Assembly (NCBI GenBank): GCA_963921355.3
Contig: OZ001190.1
Location: 3,782,001 to 3,846,000 of the forward strand
From: CAWUEZ02 sp963921355
GTDB lineage: Bacteria > Pseudomonadota > Alphaproteobacteria > Thalassobaculales > Thalassobaculaceae
Reading direction: 5' to 3'
DNA length: 64,000 bases
The translations under genes and the position numbers were made by a program. Shown here piece after piece: positions 15,943 to 23,712 of the stretch; position 1 is the stretch's first letter; every line of letters starts with the position of its first letter. The notes beneath the pieces are model-generated. The model was given only the letters and a program-made list of their open reading frames with translations. It did no database searches and was not told the origin of the DNA.

Positions 15943-17327
15943 CGGGCCACCATCAGGTCGATCAGCCGGCGGGCGTCATCGAGGTTCTCCAGGTCGTCGA
16001 CCAGAGTGATCAGTGTCTCGGCGTTCTCCGGCGGGATCGCCCCCATCGCATGCGCCACGTTGCGGCGGAACTTCTCGAGATGGGCCTCGCGGGTCATCGG
16101 TTTCGCCGGATTGCCATAGACGGTGTCGAGGGTGTGGCTGTGCACCGCCCCGTCCCGCAGCGTCACATCGACCGTGATCGGGGTCAGGGCGTTCGGGTCC
16201 GGGTTACCGTCGGCGACGACCTCGATCCGCGCCCCGAGGTCGAGAGTCGCCGGATCCCTGAGCGCCGCTTCGGTGAAGTCGGTCAGGTCGAGCTTGCCGG
16301 CCAGCAGCATGCGTGCGGCGGTATAGGGACCGGAGAGCCGGGCATAGTTCGCCAACATGTCGTCCTTCACCGGCCGGCCGATCAGCCGGTGGGTCAGCGG
16401 CGGCACCCGTGCCTCGACCCGCTCAATCTGTCCGGTTTCGAATCCATGGACGGCACGCAACTCGGTGACGGCGTCGATCAGACCGTGGGTCGCCCGCCCG
16501 CTCGGGAATGGCTTGTGGGCGACCTCGGCGATCCGCCAGACCTTGGCGAGGTCGTCCAGCAGGGCGGTCCGGTCGTAGCCCTCCTCCATCAGCCGCAGGA
16601 AGCCGAACGGCCCTTCCAGGGTGCCCCGGGTCCCGGGAATGCCCTGCTCAGCCAGGCGCACCGCGACGACGGCGTTGCGCGAGCAGAACCCGACCAGCAT
16701 CGCCAGCATCGCCAGGCCCTCGGTATGGGCCTGCATGGTGCCGCTAGCCTGGGCGTAGTACAGGCCGAAAGCGTCGAGCAGCCGTTCGCGGTCGAGGCCG
16801 GCGATCGCCCCGATCGCCGCCGTCGCCCCGAACCCGCCGCCGGTTGCCGGCCGGAAGAACTTGAGCCCGGTGGTCACCGCGTTGCCGATATGGCAGGCGA
16901 CATCAACACCGAGCACGATTGCCCGCAGCAGACTTCGGCCGTCGGTTACGACCCCCTTCGCACCCCGGCCCTCCACCTCGGCCATCAGCGCGGACAGCAG
17001 GACCGCCATCGGATGCAGGACGGCGGCCTCGTGCACACAGTCGAACTCGGAATTGTGGATCAGGTACCCGTTGACCGCGGCCGCCGCCGGGGTTGGCAGG
17101 CTCTGGCCGATCCCCCAGACCCTGGCCCCTTCGCCCGGCACCGCATCCCGATAGGCGCTCAGCCATTCGTCGACGAACGGTGCCCGGGTCCCGGCGAGGC
17201 CGACGCCGAGACTGTCCAGCAGGAACACCTTGGCGGCGTCGATCGCCGGCTGTGGGATATCCTCGTACCGGGTCGAGACCACGTGGTCGGCGAAGATCTC
17301 GATCGCGTCAGCGGATGGGGCGCTCAC
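15939..17327 (-). CDS. MmgE/PrpD family protein
   Basis: The 462-aa protein matches the MmgE/PrpD family, whose characterised members dehydrate 2-methylcitrate or isomerise cis-aconitate-like tricarboxylates. Diagnostic segments are LLDSLGVGLAGTR near the N terminus, YLIHNSEFDCVHE (about residues 90-102) and HKPFPSGRATHG in the second half. I chose the GTG at 17327 because an AGGAG ribosome site lies just upstream and 10 bases follow the previous stop; an earlier in-frame ATG would sit inside the deacetylase gene. In this operon it probably acts on an unsaturated or hydroxy acid made from the amide substrate. Confidence 0.87.
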   Translation of the reverse strand: MSAPSADAIEIFADHVVSTRYEDIPQPAIDAAKVFLLDSLGVGLAGTRAPFVDEWLSAYRDAVPGEGARVWGIGQSLPTPAAAAVNGYLIHNSEFDCVHEAAVLHPMAVLLSALMAEVEGRGAKGVVTDGRSLLRAIVLGVDVACHIGNAVTTGLKFFRPATGGGFGATAAIGAIAGLDRERLLDAFGLYYAQASGTMQAHTEGLAMLAMLVGFCSRNAVVAVRLAEQGIPGTRGTLEGPFGFLRLMEEGYDRTALLDDLAKVWRIAEVAHKPFPSGRATHGLIDAVTELRAVHGFETGQIERVEARVPPLTHRLIGRPVKDDMLANYARLSGPYTAARMLLAGKLDLTDFTEAALRDPATLDLGARIEVVADGNPDPNALTPITVDVTLRDGAVHSHTLDTVYGNPAKPMTREAHLEKFRRNVAHAMGAIPPENAETLITLVDDLENLDDARRLIDLMVAR

Positions 17328-17337
17328 AGAAACACTC

Positions 17338-18192
17338 CTAAGCGGCGGGAACCTGGAAACGCTCGCAAATCTCGGCTCGGGGCGCCACCCAGATCCGGTC
17401 GCCGGCCCGACGGACATGCTCCAGGACCCGCTCCAGGGCCGCCATACGGCCCGGGCGCCCGATGATCCGCAGGTGCAGACCGATCGACAGCATCTTCGGG
17501 GTCGCGCGCCCCTCGCGCAGCAGCCAGTCGATGCTGTCGCAGGCGTACTGCGCCCACTGGTCCGGGGTGTAGGCCGGGTCGGCCCACATCTTCATATCGT
17601 TGGTGTCGAGCGCGTAAGGCATGACCGTGATCGCGCTGCCCGGGACGGTCTCGCGGTCCACGAAGGGCAGATCATCGCTGTAGTCGTCCATGTGGTAGCG
17701 GTAGCCCTCTTCGATCAGCAGGCGCCGCGTGTTCTCGGTCAGCAGATAGCGCGAGAGCCAGCCCACCGGCCGGGTGCCGGTGCTCCGCTCTATGCTGTCG
17801 GCGGCCTGGCGGATGAAGGCCCGCTCCTCGTCTTCGCCGAGGTGGAACTGGTGGATCCAGCGCCAGCCATGGGCCGCGGTCTCGTGGCCACCGGCGACGA
17901 TCAGGCCGGCCACCTCGGGATGGCTCTCCAGGGCCTGGGCGGCGGCTGTGACCGTTGTCCGGAAGCCGAAATCCGACAGCATCCCGAAGACCCGCGGCGC
18001 GCCCGCCTTGATGCCGTAGAGGTAGTTGCTCTCGTTGCCGTAGTTGCGGATCGGTCGCTTCAGAGTGACCCCGAGCTCGTCCACCGGTTCCGGGCCTCGG
18101 TCGCCGCGGGCGATCGACATTTCCGAGCCCTCCTCGACGTTGACCACGAGGGAAAGCGCAAGTCGGGCGTTGCCCGGCAGGTTCAGAGCCAT
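17338..18192 (-). CDS. Polysaccharide deacetylase family hydrolase, PuuE/allantoinase-like
   Basis: The 284-aa cytoplasmic protein belongs to the NodB-like deacetylase superfamily, in the subgroup that includes the metal-independent allantoinase PuuE rather than cell-wall deacetylases. It has no signal peptide. Family features are the N-terminal RLALSLVVNVEEGSE, NYGNESNYLYG, AGGHETAAHGWRW and IGLHLRIIGRPGR near the C terminus. PuuE opens a hydantoin-like ring, so this enzyme could open a cyclic amide. It starts 16 bases after the GST gene and is followed by MmgE/PrpD within one operon. That context supports hydrolysis of an N-heterocycle or amide substrate. Confidence 0.85.
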   Translation of the reverse strand: MALNLPGNARLALSLVVNVEEGSEMSIARGDRGPEPVDELGVTLKRPIRNYGNESNYLYGIKAGAPRVFGMLSDFGFRTTVTAAAQALESHPEVAGLIVAGGHETAAHGWRWIHQFHLGEDEERAFIRQAADSIERSTGTRPVGWLSRYLLTENTRRLLIEEGYRYHMDDYSDDLPFVDRETVPGSAITVMPYALDTNDMKMWADPAYTPDQWAQYACDSIDWLLREGRATPKMLSIGLHLRIIGRPGRMAALERVLEHVRRAGDRIWVAPRAEICERFQVPAA

Positions 18193-18208
18193 GTCGCCTC
18201 CCCCGCCT

Positions 18209-18901
18209 TCAACGCGGCTTGAACTGGGTTTCGCCGAACATGACCTCTTTCTGTTCGTCGGTCATCGGGCCCTTGCGCCGGCGTTCCTCCAGAACAGCGA
18301 GACCGCGCTGCACGGCCGGTCGCGCCTCGATCGCATCGTACCAGCGCTTGACGTTGGCGAAGTCCTCGAGCCTGACGTCGTAGCGCTCGTGGCTGCGCAT
18401 CCAGGGGTAGATCGCCATGTCGGCGATCGAGTAGTCGCCGGCCACGAACGCGGCCTCACCCAACCGCTTGTCCAGCACCCGGCACAGCCGGTGGACCTCG
18501 TTGCGGTACCGGTTCATGCCGTACTCGATCTTCTCCGGCGCATAGACGATGAAGTGGTTGGCCTGGCCGAACATCGGGCCGACCCCGCCCATCTGCCACA
18601 TCAGCCATTCCAGCGCCCGGTAGCGGGCCTCCCCGTCCCCGGCCAGAAACTGCCCGGTTTTGTCCGCCAGGTAGATCAGGATGGCGCCGGACTCCATCAG
18701 GCTGATCGGCGCGCCGCCGGGGCCGTCCGGATCGGTGATCGCCGGAATCCGGTTGTTCGGGGCGATCGCCAGGAACGCCGGGTCGAACTGGTCGCCCTTG
18801 CCGATGTCGATGCCGTGGGTGTTGTAGGGCAGCCCCATCTCCTCGAGGGCGATGGAGATCTTGTAGCCGTTTGGCGTCGGCCAGAAAAACAGATCGATCA
18901 T
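18209..18901 (-). CDS. Glutathione S-transferase family protein, YfcG/YghU-like
   Basis: The 230-aa protein has an N-terminal thioredoxin-like domain beginning MIDLFFWPTPNGYKISIAL and an NNRIPAITDPDG cis-Pro loop. An all-helical C-terminal domain follows. The TPNGYK start and LMESGAILIYLADKTG segment resemble the nu-class disulfide oxidoreductases YfcG/YghU. The ATG at 18901 is chosen because GAGGA lies at suitable distance upstream; the frame is open to 18916. As first gene of the minus-strand catabolic operon it may detoxify an electrophilic or thiol-reactive intermediate. The substrate is unknown. Confidence 0.88.
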   Translation of the reverse strand: MIDLFFWPTPNGYKISIALEEMGLPYNTHGIDIGKGDQFDPAFLAIAPNNRIPAITDPDGPGGAPISLMESGAILIYLADKTGQFLAGDGEARYRALEWLMWQMGGVGPMFGQANHFIVYAPEKIEYGMNRYRNEVHRLCRVLDKRLGEAAFVAGDYSIADMAIYPWMRSHERYDVRLEDFANVKRWYDAIEARPAVQRGLAVLEERRRKGPMTDEQKEVMFGETQFKPR

Positions 18902-19026
18902 CAGGCAGGTCCTCACCAGCGTTCGGTGAGCGCGAGCTTATCGATCCGGTCCGCGGCTTGGAACCGGCGCCAGCGCACGGCAGCCATTCCGGAGCAATCC
19001 CAGTCGGCATTCCGGGCTGAGCAGCT

Positions 19027-19656
19027 TCAGGGAGCGGCGGTGGCCTGGTCGTCGCGCAACTCGTCCAGGGCCTGACGCAGGATCGCCGCGGCGGATTTCA
19101 GGAACAGCGCCGACATCAGCAGGGCGACGATGATGTCCGGCCAGCCGGTGCCGGTCAGCCAGACCAGCCCGGCGGCGACGACGACGGCGACATTGCCGAT
19201 GGCGTCGTTGCGCGAGCACAGCCAGACCGACCGCACGTTGGCGTCGCCGTCGCGCCAGCGGAACAGGATCGCCACGCTCGCCAGGTTTGCCAGCAACGCC
19301 AAGACGCCTATGCCGCTCATGACCAGAGCGTCGGGGACGCCAATCACCAGGACCTGGTACAGGGTCACGGCGAGCACGCCGATTCCCATCGCCGCCAGCG
19401 ACAACCCTTTGGCCAGCGCCGCACGGGCACGCCAGGCGAGCGGTCGGCCGATCACCCAAAGGCTGATGGCGTAGGTCAGGCTGTCGCCAAAGAAGTCGAG
19501 ACTGTCGGCGGTCAGCGCCATCGATCCGGACAGCGCCCCCGCCCCCAGTTCGACCGCGAACATGACGGCGTTGATCGCGATCACGGCGAGCAGAGCGCGC
19601 TTGTAGGCGCCCGATACCCCATCAAAGGATGTGCTGTTTCCGCAGCAGCCGGCCAT
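19027..19656 (-). CDS. Short CDF-type cation transporter
   Basis: The 209-aa membrane protein resembles the cation diffusion facilitator core. An N-terminal Cys-containing segment MAGCCGNS is followed by about six hydrophobic helices. The probable metal-site residues lie in LTADSLDFFGDS and again in CSRNDAIGN. It lacks the C-terminal cytoplasmic domain of full-length CDF proteins (about 300 aa), matching the short family found in many alphaproteobacteria. The start at 19656 has a GGAGA ribosome site; an in-frame ATG at 19707 would add a non-membrane extension. A dyad about 60-75 bases upstream may be its operator. It likely exports a divalent cation. Confidence 0.85.
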   Translation of the reverse strand: MAGCCGNSTSFDGVSGAYKRALLAVIAINAVMFAVELGAGALSGSMALTADSLDFFGDSLTYAISLWVIGRPLAWRARAALAKGLSLAAMGIGVLAVTLYQVLVIGVPDALVMSGIGVLALLANLASVAILFRWRDGDANVRSVWLCSRNDAIGNVAVVVAAGLVWLTGTGWPDIIVALLMSALFLKSAAAILRQALDELRDDQATAAP

Positions 19657-19713
19657 CGCGTTCTCCAGGTCGAGTCGCAGCCTGCTATAGGCAACCTGCG
19701 GCGCCAAGCTCGC

Positions 19714-19730
19714 GCGTTAGTCTATAACGC
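19714..19730. promoter_or_regulatory. Dyad upstream of the cation transporter
   Basis: GCGTTA and TAACGC form a perfect 6-bp inverted repeat with a 5-base spacer, containing a TATA-like core, 57-75 bases before the transporter start. This is the geometry of an operator for a dimeric metal-responsive repressor. The regulator is not in the window. Confidence 0.4.
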
Positions 19731-19766
19731 TGCCATCTCGCGCCCGGTCCTGACGATTCAGGCCGG

Positions 19767-20192
19767 TTACTTGAACAGCTTGACGCTGCTCCTCGTCGAA
19801 AGATCGACCCGATCGACGCAGTCGGTGACCGCCGCACCATCCGCCATACAACCGAAGAAGCCGTTCACCAGGATCTCGCCGACCGTCTCGCATTGAAGGT
19901 CGGCGAGGGCCGCGATGTACACCGTCGTCCGGCCCTTCTTGACCGGAGCGAGGTTCACCGCCAGACGCTTCTGGATGATCCCGTCGGTGTCGAACACCAG
20001 GACCTCCATGTCGAACTCCGAGTAGCTCGGCCCGTCCGGGTTCCGGATCACCAGATAGGACTCACAATCCGCGCCTTCCTGCTCAAGCTTGTTCAGTTCG
20101 ATCGACACCCGTCCGGCATCGGACGCCTGTCCGGTGGAGACGGAAACCAGGACAGCCAGGCCCGCAACGGCAAGCGCGCGAAGGAATGTCAT
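19767..20192 (-). CDS. Hypothetical exported protein
   Basis: The 141-aa protein starts MTFLRALAVAGLAVLVSVST, a clear Sec signal peptide with probable cleavage near residues 23-25 (GQASDA). The mature part has an acidic start, a SYLVIRNPDGPSY strand and four cysteines (ADCES, LQCET, GCMAD, TDCVD), suggesting two disulfides in the periplasm. I recognise no characterised family. The ATG at 20192 is preceded by an AGGAG-like site, while the ORF extends to 20252 without one. It is single-standing, with no operon partner. A periplasmic structural or binding role is only a guess. Confidence 0.75.
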   Translation of the reverse strand: MTFLRALAVAGLAVLVSVSTGQASDAGRVSIELNKLEQEGADCESYLVIRNPDGPSYSEFDMEVLVFDTDGIIQKRLAVNLAPVKKGRTTVYIAALADLQCETVGEILVNGFFGCMADGAAVTDCVDRVDLSTRSSVKLFK

Positions 20193-20459
20193 CGGAGGTC
20201 TCCTGTCCCTGAACCGGTGCAGACCCGGATAGCGGTAAAACATGACATCCACAAGGCACGCAGAATAATGCCTGGGTCAGGCGCGCCTGCGCGATCGCGC
20301 GTGCTGTCTGAAACAATCCGCGCCGGCTTCGCCGATCAGTAGAATCGGGCGGGATCGGACGGCCAGCACGGGTGGTTCACATTGGATTTTATCTTGTTTC
20401 GATGATATCAAAGATGGGGGACATTGGCCCGCGCACGTAGGCGTCATGGTGGGACGTAG

Positions 20460-21110
20460 ATGGCGGACGGTGACCAACTCAGCGATATCGATCGCAGAAG
20501 CCTGAGAATCCTCGCACGGTCGGCGAAGTCCGCCACGACCGGCGATCGGCTGTCGATGCGGCTGGAGCGCGCCGCGGACACTGGATCGCGCGCGGACTAT
20601 GAGAAGGCCGAGTCGACCTTCGACAGCCTCGACCCGACAGAGCGACAGCAGATCAGCAGCAAGGCGGAGAAGCACGCCGCGACCGAGCGTCAGCTCGCCG
20701 TCACCCGTAGGCGGCGTGCAGCCGCGCCGACGCCGTCACCGAAGACCGGTGCCGAGCCCATGGAATGGACGCCGATCCCGCAACCGGAACCGTCTGCGGA
20801 AAGTTCCGAACCGCCGCCGCGTGCCGCAGCATCGAAACCCGGCCAGCCCAAGACCGGTCGGGAGTGAAAGCTCGAGCGCGTTCCCGGACAGCCGGACGGG
20901 CAACCTGCCGCCGGCGGCAAGCCCAAAGCGACGGCCAAGCGCGCCAAGCCGGCCCAGGACCTCGACGAGGACGGCCAGTCCTGGGACTGGAAGCGGGTGC
21001 CCGACGACGATGTGATGGCGGGCGGCAAGCAGGGCAAGCCGGCCGATCCGATTGAGCAACTCCGCCGCGAGATGCTCGGGTTGGACGCGGGACCGTCGAA
21101 ACGACGCTGA
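20460..21110 (+). CDS. Hypothetical charged low-complexity protein interrupted by an in-frame TGA
   Basis: An ATG at 20460 opens a 135-codon ORF ending in TGA at 20865-20867. The same frame continues after it for 80 codons to TGA at 21108, with GC-rich third positions and no further stop, giving a 216-codon gene with one internal stop. The first part has charged helical sequence. The later part is Pro/Lys/Ala-rich and ends in EQLRREMLGLDAGPSKRR. The stop sits at …REW-like context: downstream SWDWKRVP resembles the interrupted segment RE[stop]KLERVP, so TGA likely replaces a Trp TGG. It could be a pseudogene, a sequencing error or readthrough. No characterised family recognised. Confidence 0.6.
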
Positions 21111-21128
21111 TCAAAGCCCCGCGTTTCT

Positions 21129-22307
21129 TCAGTAGCTGCGGGGCAGTCCCAGGACCCGCTCAGCGATGTAGCACTTGATCAGCTCCGGCGAGACCGGGGC
21201 GATCCGGGTGATCAGCACTTCGCGCAGGTAGCGCTCCACATCGTATTCGGCCGCGTATCCCATTCCACCCAGGGTCATCACCGCCCGCTCGCAGGCCTTG
21301 AACGCTGCCTCGCCGGCGTGGTACTTGGCGCTATTGGCTTCCGCACCGCACGGCGCGCCGGCGTCATAGAGTTCCGCCGCCCGAAGCGTCATCAGCCAGG
21401 CGGCCTCGAGCTCCATCCAGGCCTCGGCCAGAGGATGTTGGATCGCCTGGTTCATGCCGATCGGCCGATCGAACACCACCCGGTCGCGGGCGTAGTCGGC
21501 CGCCTGGGCCAGGGCCTGCCGGCCGACGCCGACCGCTTCCGCTGCAATCAGGATCCGCTCGGGATTGAGACCGTGCAGCAGGTAGCGAAACCCCTCGCCC
21601 TCGGCGCCGATGCGGTCTTCAGCCGCGACCTCCAGGTCGTCGATGAACAGGAGATTGGAGTCGACGGCGTGACGCCCCATCTTGGCGATCTCACGGACCT
21701 CGACGGCGCTGCGGTCGAGGGGCGCATAGAACAGGCTCAACCCGTCCGTCGGCTTGTCGACCGCGTCGATCGGTTCGGTGCGCGCGATGATCAGGACCCG
21801 GTCGGCATGCTGGGCCGTGGAGGTCCAGATCTTGCGCCCACTGATGCGGTAGCGATCACCGTCGCGTACGGCCACGGTCTTCAGCCGTCCGGTGTCCAGC
21901 CCGGCATCCGGCTCTGTCACCCCGAAACACGCCCGTTCGTCGCCGCGAATCAGCGGTGGCAGAAAGCGTTGGCACTGCTCGGAGGTACCGAACACGACAA
22001 CCGGGTGCAGGCCGAAGATGTTGATGTGGATCGACGAGGCGGCGGCCATCGCACCTGGCGAGTGGGCCACGCGCTCCATCATCACCGCCGCCTCGGTGAT
22101 CCCCAGCCCTGCTCCGCCATGGGCCTCGGACATGGCGATCCCGAGCCAGCCGCCCTCAGCCATTGCCTGGGCAAACGCCATCGGAAAGGTGCTGCCGGCA
22201 TCATGATCGCGCCAGTACTCCGCGGTGAAGCGGTCGACAATCCGACCGACCGCCGCGCGCAACTCTTCATTCGGGTCACTCAGAGAGTCGGGCGCCGATC
22301 GAACCAC
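21129..22307 (-). CDS. Acyl-CoA dehydrogenase family protein
   Basis: The 392-aa protein is a flavin-dependent acyl-CoA dehydrogenase. It contains FGVTEPDAGLDT (flavin-binding FG-x-TEP), KIWTSTAQHADR and a C-terminal LGGMGYAAEYDVERYLRE segment typical of the last helices. Length fits. The GTG at 22307 is chosen because a GGAGGAGG ribosome site lies 7 bases upstream, inside the end of the amidase gene, so the two overlap by 28 bases and are coupled. Downstream of two amidases it could oxidise the acyl-CoA formed from the released acid. Substrate chain length is unknown. Confidence 0.9.
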   Translation of the reverse strand: MVRSAPDSLSDPNEELRAAVGRIVDRFTAEYWRDHDAGSTFPMAFAQAMAEGGWLGIAMSEAHGGAGLGITEAAVMMERVAHSPGAMAAASSIHINIFGLHPVVVFGTSEQCQRFLPPLIRGDERACFGVTEPDAGLDTGRLKTVAVRDGDRYRISGRKIWTSTAQHADRVLIIARTEPIDAVDKPTDGLSLFYAPLDRSAVEVREIAKMGRHAVDSNLLFIDDLEVAAEDRIGAEGEGFRYLLHGLNPERILIAAEAVGVGRQALAQAADYARDRVVFDRPIGMNQAIQHPLAEAWMELEAAWLMTLRAAELYDAGAPCGAEANSAKYHAGEAAFKACERAVMTLGGMGYAAEYDVERYLREVLITRIAPVSPELIKCYIAERVLGLPRSY

Positions 22308-23707
22308 GGCTGGGCCTCCTCCAGTTGAGCGGCGAGCCGGAACAGGTGATCCTCGCGGCCGAACCCGGCGCCGATGTGAATGCCGACCGGGAGCCCGTCA
22401 TCGTTCCAGTGCAAGGGCACCGACATGGCCGGACACCCGGTCATGTTGAAGAACTGGGTCACCGGCATCTCGCGACGCGCATGATCGAACAGCCCGTCCA
22501 CGTCCAAGGCATCCGTGTCTACGGTACCAAGCGGCATCGGCGGACGCCTGAGCGTCGCCGAGACCACGGCGTCGTACTGCTCGAAGAACGCTCCGAAGAC
22601 ACGACTAGCGGTATGAAAGGCGCTCAAAGCCCCGGCATAGTCGGCGGCGGTCAACGTGCGGGCCCGTTGGGCGAAATCCCAGGTGCATGTCTCCAATCCC
22701 CAGCCATCCGGCTCCCGTCCCCGGGCGGCATAGCGCATCCGCGCAGTGTTCCACTGATTGGCAGCCACCACGGTCCGGACGGCATCGGTCAACGCGTCGA
22801 TGTCGATCGCCGGCCGGGCTTCCTCGACGGTGTGCCCAAGATCGGCAAGCAGGTCCGCCGCCCGGCGCACGGCACGCTGGTTCTCGGGATCCAGCGGATC
22901 GCCGTCGAGCCCGTCCAAATGGAACGCGATCCGCAGGTGCCCCGGATCGGCACCAACTTCCTGCAGGTACGTCCCGGCGGGCGCCGGACAGGCATACGGG
23001 TCGCCAGGCTCCGGGCCGTGGACCGCATCCAGAAACGCCGCACTGTCACGCACGCTGCGGGTGAGGACGTGCGAGGTCGCCAGACCGGCCCAGCCTTCGC
23101 CGACCAGCGGACCGGACGGGACCCGGCCCCGGCTCGGCTTCAGACCGAACAAACCGCACTGGGCGGCCGGCATGCGGATCGACCCGCCACCATCGCTACC
23201 ATGGGCCATCGGCACGATTCCGGCGGCGACCGCCGCCGCTGAACCGCCGGACGAACCGCCCGCCGAGCGGTCGAGCGCCCAGGGATTGCGGGTCGGCCCC
23301 AACGCGGCCGGCTCGGTCGTGAAGGAGATGCCCTCCTCCGATGACTTGGTCCGCCCGAATGGGACCAGGCCGGTCGCCTCGGCGCGCTGTACGAAGGTGA
23401 AGCTGATCGGCGCAATGAAACCCTGCCACAGCCTGGAGCCGTTCTCCGCCGGCAGACCCTCCTGCCACGTGTACAGGTCCTTGAACAGGAACGGCACGCC
23501 AGCGAAGACGCCCTCGCCCAAAGGCTCGCTCGCCCGGTGACGGGCCCGATCCGCGAACCGGTGGACCAGGGCACCGATTTGCGGATCAACCGCATCGGCA
23601 CGGGTCAGGGCCGCCTCGAGAACCTCGAGCGCCGTCACCTCGCCGTCGGCGATCAGGCGGGCCAGTCCGAGGGCATCGTGGGCCGCGTAGCTCTGATAGG
23701 TCAGCAT
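22280..23707 (-). CDS. Amidase-signature family amidase (tandem copy 2)
   Basis: The 475-aa protein is an amidase-signature enzyme with K76 in FLFKDL, S153 in GGSSGGS and S176 in DGGGSIRMP. It is the same length as the next gene upstream (475 aa) and aligns without gaps over at least the first 180 residues, with all triad residues at identical positions, so the pair arose by duplication. The start at 23707 lies 5 bases after the upstream stop; a longer ORF would extend into that gene. The downstream acyl-CoA dehydrogenase overlaps its end. The C-terminal PVGIHIGAGFGREDHLFRLA matches the other copy. Substrates unknown. Confidence 0.9.
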   Translation of the reverse strand: MLTYQSYAAHDALGLARLIADGEVTALEVLEAALTRADAVDPQIGALVHRFADRARHRASEPLGEGVFAGVPFLFKDLYTWQEGLPAENGSRLWQGFIAPISFTFVQRAEATGLVPFGRTKSSEEGISFTTEPAALGPTRNPWALDRSAGGSSGGSAAAVAAGIVPMAHGSDGGGSIRMPAAQCGLFGLKPSRGRVPSGPLVGEGWAGLATSHVLTRSVRDSAAFLDAVHGPEPGDPYACPAPAGTYLQEVGADPGHLRIAFHLDGLDGDPLDPENQRAVRRAADLLADLGHTVEEARPAIDIDALTDAVRTVVAANQWNTARMRYAARGREPDGWGLETCTWDFAQRARTLTAADYAGALSAFHTASRVFGAFFEQYDAVVSATLRRPPMPLGTVDTDALDVDGLFDHARREMPVTQFFNMTGCPAMSVPLHWNDDGLPVGIHIGAGFGREDHLFRLAAQLEEAQPWFDRRPTL

Positions 23708-23712
23708 GAGGC

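Noticed and set aside
20865..20870. Selenocysteine at the in-frame TGA
   Set aside because: The TGA aligns with a Trp-containing repeat-like context rather than Cys, no convincing SECIS stem was found just after it, and no sel genes are in the window.
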